The translations under genes were made by a program, and so were the position numbers. A DNA stretch of 64,000 bases from the NCBI GenBank assembly GCA_963971575.1, contig OZ020611.1, positions 240,522,654 to 240,586,653 of the forward strand, read 5' to 3'. This DNA is from Liopterus haemorrhoidalis. Its lineage: Eukaryota > Arthropoda > Insecta > Coleoptera > Dytiscidae. This document shows positions 54,561 through 64,000 of this stretch, piece after piece; the first letter of the stretch is position 1, and the number at the start of each line of letters is the position of its first letter. A model generated the notes under the pieces. The model was not told where the DNA came from. It saw only the letters and a list, made by a program, of their open reading frames with translations, and did not search any database.

Positions 54561-54829
54561 ATTATTAATTTAAATATATTGTGGTTTTAAGATATTCTGC
54601 ATTTCCGTCCGAAAATGGGGTATACATTTTTTAAAAAAATGGGGTATACATTTATTAAAAAAATTTGGTATTAACCAAAGTAATATTATCTTGATCTTTT
54701 TTTGTATTTATTTCTAAATAAGTGTTTGCTGGGCAACTAATAAACAAATGGTGAGCAAATAGTTTTGCATATGTCAAAAGTAATGCTAAGAAGAAGAAAA
54801 AAAAAAAAAAAAAACAGCGTATTTTAAAC

Positions 54830-55790
54830 AAGTTAAAGTGACACCGAATTTTGATCAAAATTGTGTTGAATTGCAAGGAAGAAGTTCCAAATCGACTTAA
54901 ATCACAACCGCCAAATAGTCCAGATTTTAATGTATTGGATCTTGGCTTGTTCAATTCTATACAATCCTTACAACATACAGCTTCACCGAATACAATCGAC
55001 GAACTGATTGAATGTGTACAAAATTAAGGTGGCCATATTTTTTTAGTTCAAAATTCGGGACGGAAGTTCATAGACGGGGGGGGGGGGGGGTAATTATTCA
55101 AATATAATTGTTAAATTAATTTTTTTTAATACAATTATAATAATTATTTATTGTATAATAATTATTATTTATAATAAATAAAAATTTCCAATCACAGATA
55201 ATTAAAATTATTAAAAGGGACATTATTAAAATCGCAGTATTTTTTTTTTAATGATTTCAAACATAATTCATTAAAATTACTCAGTAGAAAACTATTTATA
55301 TTTTTCCGAACTATGGATCTTTTTGAGCAGGTGTTTTTTGCATTGAATCATTTTTTAAAAATCAGCACAGTTTTCTTCATAATTTAATCTAATCAGTAGT
55401 ATTGCTTTTAATTTGTCTACATCAAGTTGAGTCTAGTCACTTGTCCAAAAGCTGTTCATCAAGGAAAATACCCTTTCGGTAGATTTTTTTTAGTTTAGTT
55501 TTGTAAAAATAATTTTAGTTGAAATAAAATTAAAATAAATATTGGAAATAAGTACTTTTTCTAAAATTCGGGACAATTCGGGACAGAAAACCCGAATTCT
55601 GGACAAATATTGCTTCTGAAAAAATTCGGGACGCAAGGCGGAAATTCGGGAGGCATGGTCACCTTAACAAAATGCATTTAATAGACACTCTTGATAATGT
55701 TTTTCTAACATTGAAAACTTGTCTAGAAGCAACCATGTTAGCAAAAAGAGGGAATTTCTATAAGATTCCGTACATAAGGTAAAACTTCAT
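54830..55790 (+). pseudogene. plant-type mariner-like transposase C-terminus, split by insertion
   Basis: 54890-55022 encodes VPNRLKSQPPNSPDFNVLDL then GLFNSIQSLQHTASPNTIDE LIECVQ; after the insertion, 55677-55780 reads LIDTLDNVFLTLKTCLEATM and LAKRGNFYKIPYIR with stop. The SPDFNxLDLGFFxSIQ block with its third catalytic Asp belongs to the mariner-like group first known from plants and also found in insects. The N-terminal part is missing; frameshifts occur. Confidence 0.75.
55026..55668 (-). mobile_element. non-autonomous hAT-like element, copy 2
   Basis: The ends taaggtggccatatttttt and its inverse (atggtcacctta) are flanked by acaaaat (55018-55025 and 55669-55675). Matches the 39665-40383 copy in reverse. 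Contains a run of about 14 G's at 55077-55091 and decayed transposase C-terminal sequence. It lies within the mariner gene. Confidence 0.8.
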
Positions 55791-56656
55791 CGTAATAACA
55801 AACAACATTATCATACAAGCTGTCCATACAAGATGTAGAGATAGATACGTCCTTGTTAAATTAAAACTTTTTGTATTAATCTTTGTTATACTAGATATTT
55901 GTACTATTTCATAAATAAAATCATTCTAATTAATCAAAATTGTAAATGTGTATCATATTTTCTGACGGATCGAGTATATACTACATAAACACATATTCTA
56001 AAACTAATGGTAAAAAATCATCAGATTAACAATCCTGATTTATACTGTTTTTAATTTGTATCCTTATTTATTCTGTGAATTTAATTCTGTGCATTAAACA
56101 ATTACAATGGGGCCCAAAACAGAGTCAGGTGTATTTCTTGTTTATTTCAGCGCATTTCTGGCGCATCCACTGCCTACATCCTTCTTGCAGGATAATAAAA
56201 ATGTTATATTACATTAACGGCTAGTTTATCATGGACACTTATGGTAATTATTACATTGCCAATATGTTTTTAACCATTTATTTGAATTAACTAATAATAG
56301 CCATGAATTGAAAAACCTGCCGTTAGATTATTACAGGTGTACAGATATTAAAAATAAACAGTAACTTCGTTTTTGTCTAGTTCCAAAGGCCCCAATCGCA
56401 AACAGCCATCGTTGTTATGCATAAATTTTTTAAAATTTAACCAAGGGCCCCAAATCTCTATCATAAATATAGTTGTTATACAGGCAAATACTGTTATTAC
56501 TGTTATATACCGGCAAAAATTACAATCAGTTTTTAGTTTCTTTTTTAATTTAAAATTTAAATATGTAGCTCTAATTCAGCAGAACGTCTAAGGGCCCCCT
56601 AGAGCATCGGGTCCCTATGCGACGGTATAACTTGCATAATCCTATTTACGCCACTG

Positions 56657-56780
56657 TGTGTGTGCAAGTCAGTACGTGTGTATGATGATATTTACGTGTG
56701 TGTGCATATATGCGTACGTTGTGCGCGTTATGTATGTGTGTGTGTATGTCAGTCGACTGCTAGTGTGTGTGTTCTTTCAG
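56657..56780. repeat. TG-rich microsatellite region
   Basis: Imperfect (TG)n and GTGC words at 56657-56780, continuous with the target duplication of the hAT element. Confidence 0.75.
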
Positions 56781-56792
56781 TAAGTGTGTCCG

Positions 56793-56862
56793 TGGTGGGA
56801 TTCGAACCAGGAGGATCAGGTATATAAGATCTCACTACACTGTGATGAACAGTCTGATTTTA
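56793..56862 (-). other. tRNA-like sequence, isolated
   Basis: The minus strand contains ggttcgaatcccacca (B box) with acagtgtagtgagatc upstream (weak A box). Resembles the head of a SINE or a HINE module, but the flanks match neither. Not a plausible functional tRNA. Confidence 0.45.
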
Positions 56863-57059
56863 TTTTTGTACTACAATCATGAAGGTATTAAAGTTTATTG
56901 TTATGTTTTCTTCGATTTAGATTATTTTTTTTAAATCTTTTTTGGTGCTTTACTTTTTTTTATCTCAGTTCATAATTATGTAATTTTTTGATATTGAGTT
57001 TTTGTTGAATAAATCTCAATTATTTAAAACTGATCTTAAAATTTGTTGACAGACTATTA

Positions 57060-57420
57060 GTTGGCAGCTTGCCGATTAGTTTACCTAAAGTTTCTGAAGG
57101 TTCTTCGGATTTTGATCTGTTTATTTATTAGTTGTTCGGCTTGTCGGTTTATCGGTTTATCGGTCTATCTGTTGGTGTTTCGGTCTGTCTTTCCCTCGCT
57201 CTATCAGTCTGTAAGTCTTTTGATTTATTTATTTGCCAATCTGTCGGTCTGTCTGTCGTCTTAGTCTATTGGAATGTCTGTCAGTTTGTCGGTCTACTTG
57301 TCTGTTTAGCAGTTTATTGTTCTGTCGGTCATTCGGCTTGTTCAATTCTCACTTTGTCAGTCTGCAATGCACGGTCTACACCCTACGAATTTTACATTCG
57401 TACATTTTACATGATAAATT
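57060..57420. repeat. degenerate GTCT/GTCG tetranucleotide tract
   Basis: Imperfect repeats (tgtcggtttatcggtctatc, ggtctgtctgtcgtcttag). Parallel to the opposite-strand tract at 2160-2515. Open frames are artefacts of the repeats. Confidence 0.6.
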
Positions 57421-57509
57421 AAGAAATACCATGAAAAATGTACCGTGCGGGTAAAAAAACGGATGTCTTACTTGAACTGAATGGCCAGACGACTAATTAA
57501 TGGGTTAAA

Positions 57510-57632
57510 GCAGAGATCAACAATCCTTTTAACGTCGCGGGCTGCATTCGGTAACATATTTTTAATTTTTACATCGTGAGCATCACTAAGTAATAAAATT
57601 TTTTGGTGGGCCATATTTGCTTTTGTAATTTT
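57510..57632 (+). mobile_element. hAT-like terminal fragment
   Basis: agcagagatcaacaatcctt, cgtcgcgggctgcattcgg and ttttggtgggccatatttgc: the layout of the start of Charlie-like hAT elements. Only about 120 bp; family B follows. Confidence 0.4.
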
Positions 57633-57635
57633 TAT

Positions 57636-57797
57636 TTTTACCATCCGCCAACATATATTGTGATTATACCGATTTTAACATTACGAGATTTCGATGGATC
57701 TCCACGAATTGAGGTACCTACATAGCGTTTTGACTATTTTTAGCATGATGTCTGTTGGTCTGTCGGTCCGTCCGTTCGTCCGTCCGTCCGTCCGTCC

Positions 57798-57875
<78 letters not shown>

Positions 57876-58295
57876 GTACACGTGCAGAGCAAATTCCGCT
57901 AAAAGTTTTTTTTATGAAAATTCATATTTAAGCTTCTGCCATCAATGGCACGAGTTGATCAACTAGAAATGGGAGTTTACTCGTGTCGATTTTAAGATTT
58001 TTGCAAATATTTAGCAACAGAAAAATTTTTCGAAAAAAATTATTTAACAAAAGTTGTTTTAAATGCAATAACTAATAACTTTTATTTGAGACGTTTTTTG
58101 ATAAAACGAAAAATTTTGAAAAATTTTTGTAAAATATTTGTAAAATATCCATGGTCATGATAAATAATATCTCTGTTAGAAAATATTAGGCCAAGTTATT
58201 TCTACTCTGCTGCTAGAATGTATTTTATACAAGTACTTTATGATGGCGGCGGTCCTGTGGTGGCCACAGCTGATTTTTTATATTTATTTTTTTCT
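57636..58295 (+). repeat. family B repeat, copy with GTCT tract
   Basis: Blocks as at 21300-21790. The microsatellite here has a GTCC part (57767-57799) passing into a GTCT part (57800-57876), then gtgtacacgtgcagagcaaa. It ends gtggtggccacagctgattt at about 58277. Confidence 0.82.
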
Positions 58296-59167
58296 ACTGA
58301 AATTAACAAATTAATAAAAGTTTGCGAACCCCCATTGGGTGCGCGCCCATTTAATGGTCTGTTGTTTTGTTAGTAAATTGATCTGTTGCAAAATTATTTA
58401 AGAGCTAGTCATTCGAAGACGAAGAACCTCTGTATTAAAGAAATTGAAATAAATGTGATATTTATGAAAGGAATAGTCAAGAATTGCTGTTGAAATGTAT
58501 TAAATTAGATAGAAAGATTGCGTCTTTTTTGATCGTTATTAATATCTTTTTATTAATAAATTATCTATAGTTCTGCCTATTTGTTGCTTTGTCGGCCTTT
58601 TGTTTTTTCAGTGTATTGGTCTGTCGGTCTGGTATCTTCAAAATTCTGTGGAAAACTTTAAACTCAATAGACAATTTGATATCAACAAATTATTATTTTC
58701 AAAGTTTGATTGAAAAAGTAAGATTGTTATAAAAATTTAATACAAAAATTTATAGGTAATATAATTTATAGGTTGTATAAAATAGATTGTTGACGTATTT
58801 TGTAGATAGAATGAATATTTCGTTGGATAACGAATAAAAGTCGAATAAAAAAAAAAAAAAACGATAATGGCTATATTTTAATTGGATGATTACTTAAACT
58901 TCATCCTCGTGAAATATAACCCCCATTATATGATTGGTAAATAAAATATTATTAAATAATAATTATGTTTTTTGGATTTTTTAAAAAATATATTTTTATG
59001 CTAGTCTTGAAAAGATTCAAATAGAATCGATACTAGTAAGGAGAATTAAAATAAATTTGAAATATTTGACAAATTCTGTGTTTTTTTTTTATTCGACCAA
59101 TACCCAATAAAATATTAATTTTAAATATAATTTATAGTTTATATAATGAAGTAATTTTGTTGTGTAG
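58296..59167. other. AT-rich sequence; last part is intron of the cuticle gene
   Basis: No repeat recognised between 58300 and 59150. Because an acceptor AG lies at 59166-59167, the sequence upstream must be intron if the exon is real; the first exon, usually a few codons with the start Met, was not identified. Confidence 0.45.
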
Positions 59168-59299
59168 GTATTTGTTGGTCTCCTGTGCTTGGCGGCTTGC
59201 GCTGTTGCCTACCCGCAGCACTACGGGCATGGGCTGGCCCTGCATTCGGCCCCCGCTCTCATTCACGCCCCTGTGGCCGTACACAAAGCGGAACCTGTG
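59168..59299 (+). CDS. cuticle-type secreted protein, internal exon (44 codons)
   Basis: The only convincing host exon. After an acceptor (tttgttgtgtag) the frame reads VFVGLLCLAACAVAYPQ, a signal-peptide core with a likely cleavage after Ala-Val-Ala, then HYGHGLALHSAPALIHAPVA and HKAEPV. The APA/HAPV/VAVHKAEPV pattern is that of insect structural cuticle proteins of the Ala/Pro/Val-rich kind. It ends in phase 0 at a strong donor (gtg/gtaagt). GC-rich codons stand out against the AT-rich flanks. The protein would be secreted by epidermal cells into the exoskeleton. First exon (M plus a few residues, often ending in Lys) and later exons are not seen in the window; downstream is transposon-filled. 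The ATG-like frames nearby are not the true start. Confidence 0.82.
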
Positions 59300-60207
59300 G
59301 TAAGTACTACCCTTGCATCATATTCTATCGATTATTACACACTTACCAGGGCTGGACACGATCGCATTCCATAAATTGGATCTCTACAAATTTAAATATG
59401 AACATTTTGAAAATATGAGGAAGTAGAATTTTTTGATTAGCTCAATTTTTGCCGGGGTGTTTGTTTTTTTATTTCCGTTTTTTTTTATCTGTAGTGGCAT
59501 AACTACAGAGTCTCACATGGAAGCAATGCTTCTGGGTCCCGTCCATTTAGGCCCTTATAGGCAAACCAGTATATTTTAAAATTTTTAACCTGTATGTATT
59601 TATTTGAATTATTGAATTTCCACCCTTCCGTATTTACTTGAATTTTTGAATTTCCACCTCTCCGTCTTAACTTGGATTTTTAAATATCCACCCTTCGTGC
59701 TTCTTGAATTTTTAAATTTACACCCCTCCATCTTAACTTGAATTTTTGGATACCCCCCCCCATGTTTCTTGAATTTTTAATATTCTGCCTCTCGTACTCA
59801 CTTGAATTTTTAAATTTCCACTACCCCTTGCTTTAACTTGATTATTTTTTAAATTTCACTTGACTGTATGTCTATCTGTACGGTAGATGTTTTGATCAAA
59901 TGGCTGAAGTCAAGGCATATATTGGCGAAGGCGCGCACTTAGGGGGCTCATGGGTTTGAGGCTTTCACCCCAAACACTTGACAAACACGTTTTTAAGGGA
60001 TACTTTTGTCTTGTAATAGTACAAGTGCCCTTACAAAGAAAAAAAAAAAAAAAAAATAGCTTCTGAGTAAACCTAAGAAAAAAATAAGTAGTAAGGCCTC
60101 CCCGCCCCAACAATCTGGGTGAAAAAAATTATATTTTATAAATTTTTAATGCAGTAGCTCTTGGGCATGCATTAAATATTAATATTGAAACTTTCTTTGA
60201 AATAGTA
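59300..60207. other. intron with repeat debris
   Basis: Downstream of the cuticle donor. 59490-59580 is hAT-like (tagtggcataactacagag); 59590-59870 is a degenerate tandem repeat (separate entry); 59865-59915 is a HINE scrap (tctatctgtacggtaga); 59930-60110 is a decayed GC-rich TE end with an A run. Confidence 0.5.
59590..59870. repeat. degenerate about 41-bp tandem repeat
   Basis: Six or seven irregular units with acttgaatttttgaatttcc, then a C-rich part (cacccttccg, cacccctcca, acccccccccc) and a short T-rich part. The unit length and the acttgraattttt core recall the 8357-8672 minisatellite. Confidence 0.6.
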
Positions 60208-61509
60208 CAAGGTGTCTCAAAAAAAATTTTATATTTATTTAGCTTACTGCGTGAACGCAACGTATCCGAGGGGCGCGGGGGTTATGTCAATCGGTACCCT
60301 GGCTCTTGGGAATTTAGTAGCTATGGAGCGTTTCTCGGAAGCAGACCGCGCGTTATGAGTTTTACAAAAACGGTGATTCGGCAACTGTAGCGCGTAGAAA
60401 ATTCTGCAGTATTCGAGGTTTTCGCCACTTAAATGATGCGCCAAGCATTCCTCTCATTCGACATTGGGTTAAAAAGTTTGAAGAGACTGGTACAACGCTG
60501 GATAAATCAAAATCCGGGTGACCTAGGTCATCAAGAACGGTAGAAAACGTGGAGAATGTTAATCAGTCTGTTCGTGACGACTCGAACCTTTCAATTCGGA
60601 AGCGCGCAAGTGCTTTAAATGTGCATAGATCATCATTACATCGCATTATGCACAAAGACCTAAAGCTGCACCCCTACAAAATTCAATTGGTGCAAGAATT
60701 AAAGCCCCAAGATGCCAGTCAGAGGCTTAATTTCGTAAATCAGGTGATTGAGCGATTTTCAACGTTTACCAACATTTTGTTTTCGGATGAAGCTCATTTT
60801 CATCTTAATGGCCACGTAAATAAGCAGAACTGCCGCTACTGAAGTGCGACGAATCCGAAACGCAAACATCAGAAACCCTTACATTCGCCTAAAGTGACCG
60901 TATGGGCTGCGATGTCGGCGCGAGGAATTATCGGCCCTTACTTTTTTGAAGACGAAAGGGGGCGTGCAGTTACAGTGAATTCAGAGCGTTATGTGGAGAT
61001 GTTAGACAACTTCTTGGTACCTGAACTGCAAAACTTTCCTGGCTATAACCAAAGAACATGGTTCCAACAGGACGGAGCAACTTCACACACGTCCAATATG
61101 TCTCTGCCACGTGTTCGTGAAATTTTCTCAGGCAAATTGATCTCCCGGAGAGGTGACATAAATTGGCCTCCACGCAGTCCAGATTTAACCCCTATGGACT
61201 TTTTCCTATGGGGTTATCTTAAATCTAAAGTTTACGCCAATAAACCGACTTCACTGGCGCATTCGAAATAAAATATCAATCACGAAATGGCAGCCATCCC
61301 TGAGTCCACCTGCCGAGACGTCATAAGTAATTTTACTGTTCGATTAAATGAGTACCGAGAACGCGAGGGTCTACATTTAGACGATATTATTTTTAAGAAA
61401 TAAATCCCCAAAAAGTGTATTTTAATAATTAAGAAACATTTTTTCTATATACGGCTTACTTTTTTTTTAATCGATCCACTAAATATAAAATTTCTTTTGA
61501 GACACCTTG
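60208..61509 (+). mobile_element. rosa-type (DD41D) mariner, copy C, full length
   Basis: TIRs caaggtgtctcaaaaaaaat and the inverse, TA at 60206-60207 and 61510-61511. 1,302 bp, the longest of the three copies. It lies in the presumed intron of the cuticle gene. Confidence 0.95.
60323..61403 (+). pseudogene. DD41D mariner transposase, copy C
   Basis: MERFSEADRAL start at 60323. An 8-bp deletion after the sixth to tenth codon area (gcgttatgag versus gcgttatgcgtgcgag) shifts the frame; a CGA-to-TGA change (about 60519) and a TGA at about 60840 (CRY then stop) add stops. Otherwise all domains are present: VTVWAAMSARGIIGPYFFED, WFQQDGATSHTS, SPDLTPMDFFLWGYLKS and the end DDIIFKK with TAA at 61401-61403. 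Copies B and C together preserve the entire gene, but neither is active. Confidence 0.92.
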
Positions 61510-61511
61510 TA

Positions 61512-62100
61512 TATTTATATTAAAACTGAATTTGTGTGGAAAATGTTGTACGGGTTTCGAACATAAATAATGCAACTAAATCTAGCTAACCAGTTTCGAA
61601 ATATTTTATTTCTTCATCAGAGCTGATCTGAAACCGTAAGGTTGTTGTAAAGTATCTTGACTACTTTACAAAAGTAGTTAAGATAGTCATGGTATAAAAT
61701 ATAATTAGTTAGAAGTCAGTATATAAAATGTTACATAAATATGTTAAAAAATAAATAAATTGTCAAAAAATAGTGTGGTGTGACGGAGATTGTATCTCCT
61801 TATTGTATTGTAATTTTTTTAAATTTTATATTTTTACTATTTATTTACTGTTTATTTTTTTAATTTATTTATTACATGAGGTGCGTTCGGCATAACTGTG
61901 CAGTGTTAACTCTGTGTCGTGCAAGTTTTTTGTCACGTGACCACTGTGCACACTGTGCAAAAAAGTCAAAGACGAACGTTTTGTTCAGATTGTGCAGTTA
62001 TTCTTGTTATTCTAACCATTTTTTTTTGTAAACAAATAATTATATGTGTGTGATTACATCAAGTCTGTCTCCTGCTAAATGTTTTGTACGATAATATAAA
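61512..62100. other. non-coding, unassigned
   Basis: 61595-61640 contains ttcgaaatattttatttcttcatcag, reminiscent of common insect repeat ends. 61880-61980 has repeated ctgtgcacactgtgca words. No gene. Confidence 0.4.
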
Positions 62101-62101
62101 A

Positions 62102-62757
62102 ATTGATGTGAAGTGTGAATTTTCACACATTTCAGGGTTTTGCAGGTATTTAATAACTGAATGATGATTATTTGGGATGCAAAAACAAATTTTATGTCAA
62201 AATATTTTTTTATGAATTTTAATTCGAATGCCTAATACCATTATTTAAGTTTCTAATTATGTGCAGTATTTTTTTTTACATAGCAAGGTTCATTAAGATT
62301 TTGAAAATTGCGCCTATAGCTTCTATTGGTTCCTTAAATCATTAGCCCCGCCCTCTGATTTCGTATACATCAAACAGAATTAAATTATAATTTCAACACT
62401 TTCCACTGGTTATTAAATTTACGCTTTTAAAAATTAAATGCAACATTTACCAAAATTTAACTAGAATTTTGACAAAATAATTTAAACAAAAGAAAACTGC
62501 AAAAAAAAAACAAAAAAAATAAAATTGACAGGATTCGAACTCTAGTTTGCAAGTTACCTTGTTTGACAAATTAGAAAACCAATGACTTAACGCACATCGC
62601 TATGAGCGCTGACGTATTAACTTGGTTATATAGCGAATTAGATATTTAACATATTTTGGTTAAAAACACAATAAATGCATTATTTTCCGAAAACATAATC
62701 TGATCAAAAATTCCTGTTGTACTATTCCGGTTCACACCAATATACATTAGAATTTTT
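62102..62757 (-). mobile_element. HINE-like repeat, copy 5 (module c5), truncated
   Basis: Starts ttgatgtgaagtgtgaattt, agggttttgcaggtattt, and runs through module c5 (62524-62608) to ttcacaccaatatacatta, where it breaks off; the GTCT end is missing. Confidence 0.78.
62524..62608 (-). other. tRNA-like module c5
   Basis: Minus strand: A-box-like tagcgatgtgc (complement of 62592-62602) and B box gttcgaatcc (complement of 62531-62540). It shares the B-box side with c2. Confidence 0.6.
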
Positions 62758-63412
62758 TTAAACACGTTAAAATCAAGTGAGCACCCTCTCTGGGTGCGCA
62801 CTTGGTAGCTCTAATTTGGTATCAATAATTTATTGGATACAAGTGCAACACTATATTGTTTTTCATTTTCTAAGATATTTAATGAATTTTATCTTTTGAT
62901 AGCCCAGTTCATCAGTTGACTATACTATCGATTTCCCAATAAAAAAAAGTTGCTGTAAAGTAACTGTCTTCACGGAACATAAAACTACATCAATATTATA
63001 CAGTTTCACTGTGAAGCTCGTTTACTAAGTTATCTTCTGGGAAATTCATGAGGTCCCAGAGGGCGAGTCCACCCCTACATACACGTACGGACCCTTGTCC
63101 GCGGCTCCTTTGATCTATACCTCCCGCACTGCACAACTGTTATGGGCTTTGCGTGTAAGAAAGTTGTAAGGGTTGAATTAGGTTCAAATGAGTTATAATA
63201 AAGTTATTTAGAGAAACATTGTTACGTATGAGTCATTCTGATGGAACGATAACGCTGTGTCTTGAAGGCTTTTTAAGATGGTTCAGTCTTGCCACTTTTG
63301 TATCGATTTTTTTCTTTCAATTTCCTTAGATATCATCTGAGCATATTCGTGAGAAATACTATCGCCCAAACCTTACCTTACGATATCATTTTTTTAGTCT
63401 ATATTTAGAAAA
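62758..63412. other. mixed region with a GC-rich, exon-like patch
   Basis: 62765-63410 contains no recognised repeat. 63050-63150 is GC-rich. Plus frame from 63029 reads VPEGESTPTYTYGPLSAAPL and IYTS, ending TAA near 63169; minus frame over the same bases reads GGLALWDLMNFPEDNLVNEL then HSETV and stop. Both are open for about 45-50 codons; I cannot say which, if either, is coding. Confidence 0.3.
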
Positions 63413-64000
63413 AATTGATGTGAAGTGTGAATTTTCACACATTTCAGGGTTTCGCAGGTATTTAGTAAGTGAATGATGATTATTTGGGATACCAAAACAA
63501 ATTTTATATTTAAATATTTTTTTTGTTAATTTTAATTCGAATGCCTAATACTATTTATTTAGGTTTCTAAATATGTGCAGTATTTATTTTTTATATAACA
63601 AGGTTCATTAAGATTTTAAAAATTGCGCCTATGGCTTCCATTGGTTCTTTTAAGTCATAACTCCGCCCCTCTGATTTCGTGTATTCAATTTCAACAATTT
63701 CCACTGGTTATTAAATTTACGCTTTTAAAAATTAAATGCAATATTTGCCAAAATATAGCTACAACTTTGAAAAAATAATTTAAACAAAATAAAAATGCAA
63801 AAAAAACAGAAAAAATAAAATTATCTCAAGACCGGAGCGAAACTTAGTTTGCAAATTATAACGCGAGCATGCTGACCATTACACTATCAGAGCATGCTGG
63901 TTTACTTTGTTACATAAGTTATTAAGTATATGGTCAAGCAAAAAACACAAAAAATGCGTTATTTTCCGAAAACATAATCTGATCAAAAATTTCTGTTATA
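63413..64000 (-). mobile_element. HINE-like repeat, copy 6 (module c6), cut by window end
   Basis: Starts ttgatgtgaagtgtgaattt, agggtttcgcaggtattt; carries module c6 (63826-63902) and continues to the last base of the window (catcaaaaatttctgttata region). The GTCT end lies outside. Confidence 0.78.
63826..63902 (-). other. tRNA-like module c6
   Basis: Minus strand: A-box-like tgatagtgtaatgg (complement of 63876-63889) and B-box-like gtttcgctcc (complement of 63834-63843). Different from c1-c5 in both boxes and in the anticodon-side sequence. Confidence 0.6.

Larger units (their letters stand above)
53699..56656. mobile_element. 2.96-kb hAT element with TSD TGTGTGTG, nested inserts
   Basis: The left end cagtggcgcaactagaactt and the right end, inverse cagtggcgtaaataggatta, sit between TGTGTGTG at 53691-53698 and 56657-56664. 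Subterminal sequences at both sides contain aggccc words and a gtgcgaaa/gtcgcatag pair. Inserted or captured inside: a family B piece (54297-54560), a plant-type mariner gene (54830-55790) and a hAT-like derivative (55026-55668). No hAT transposase of its own is recognisable. Confidence 0.82.

Noticed and set aside
59185..59418. 77-aa plus frame starting MLGGLRCCLP
   Set aside because: Wrong frame of the cuticle exon; the frame with signal peptide and clean splice sites is the one at 59168.

Overview
The window looks like AT-rich, repeat-dominated nuclear DNA from an insect. Evidence for an insect: one spliced exon of a secreted cuticle-type protein (59168-59299), a wide range of insect-type Tc1/mariner, hAT, pogo and Harbinger-like elements, several LINEs, and a very common small repeat family with GTCT microsatellites. 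I cannot name the order or species. Apart from the cuticle exon and two or three weak exon candidates (20671-20793, 42840-42975, 63029-63170), essentially every protein-like reading frame belongs to a transposable element.

Layout. 1-1800: a 5'-truncated LINE with the RT active site right at its edge. 2525-4270: a HINE-like repeat abutting a decayed mariner. 5143-7470: a hAT relic holding an IS630/Tc1-like element whose two ends are inverted copies of one 3' end. 7600-10690: a nested stack of mariner pieces, an element with CCCAGCAAACAT ends, two minisatellites and a 1,010-bp hAT MITE with a perfect 8-bp target duplication. 11602-17376: a full-length I-like LINE (ORF1 plus APE-RT-RNase H ORF2, one frameshift) with a 14-bp target duplication, inserted in an older LINE tail. 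17644-19332: a DD41D mariner foldback and a hAT fragment. 20146-23161: a possible exon between TGACGTCA sites, a family B repeat and another hAT relic. 23788-27350: HINE copies, one inside a 2.2-kb hAT-type element with TSD GGGGTGAC. 27388-30283: a rosa-type (DD41D) mariner and a second copy of the first LINE. 30789-33511: a MITE and a LINE tail holding an intact 348-aa DD34D mariner. 33842-38300: HINE fragments, a tRNA-derived SINE with TSD, a pogo-like element and a long-armed foldback. 38788-41665: mariner, hAT derivative, palindromic MITE and a second rosa copy. 43630-45652: four tandem 474/482-bp units. 46150-49450: a mariner and an RTE-like LINE split by a full HINE with about 46 GTCT repeats. 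49819-56656: several MITEs and a 2.96-kb hAT with TSD TGTGTGTG. 57060-64000: family B, the cuticle exon, a third rosa copy and two more HINEs.

The most unusual signals are: (1) the HINE-like family, whose copies carry different tRNA-like modules (A and B boxes) at the same internal position; (2) two unrelated DNA transposons, DD41D and IS630-like, that were independently rebuilt as foldbacks by replacing the 5' half with an inverted copy of the 3' end; (3) a recently amplified tandem array that stops at the edge of a HINE; (4) an intact mariner and near-identical rosa copies that suggest recent mobility. Family assignments rest on motifs read directly in the sequence; no database search was possible.
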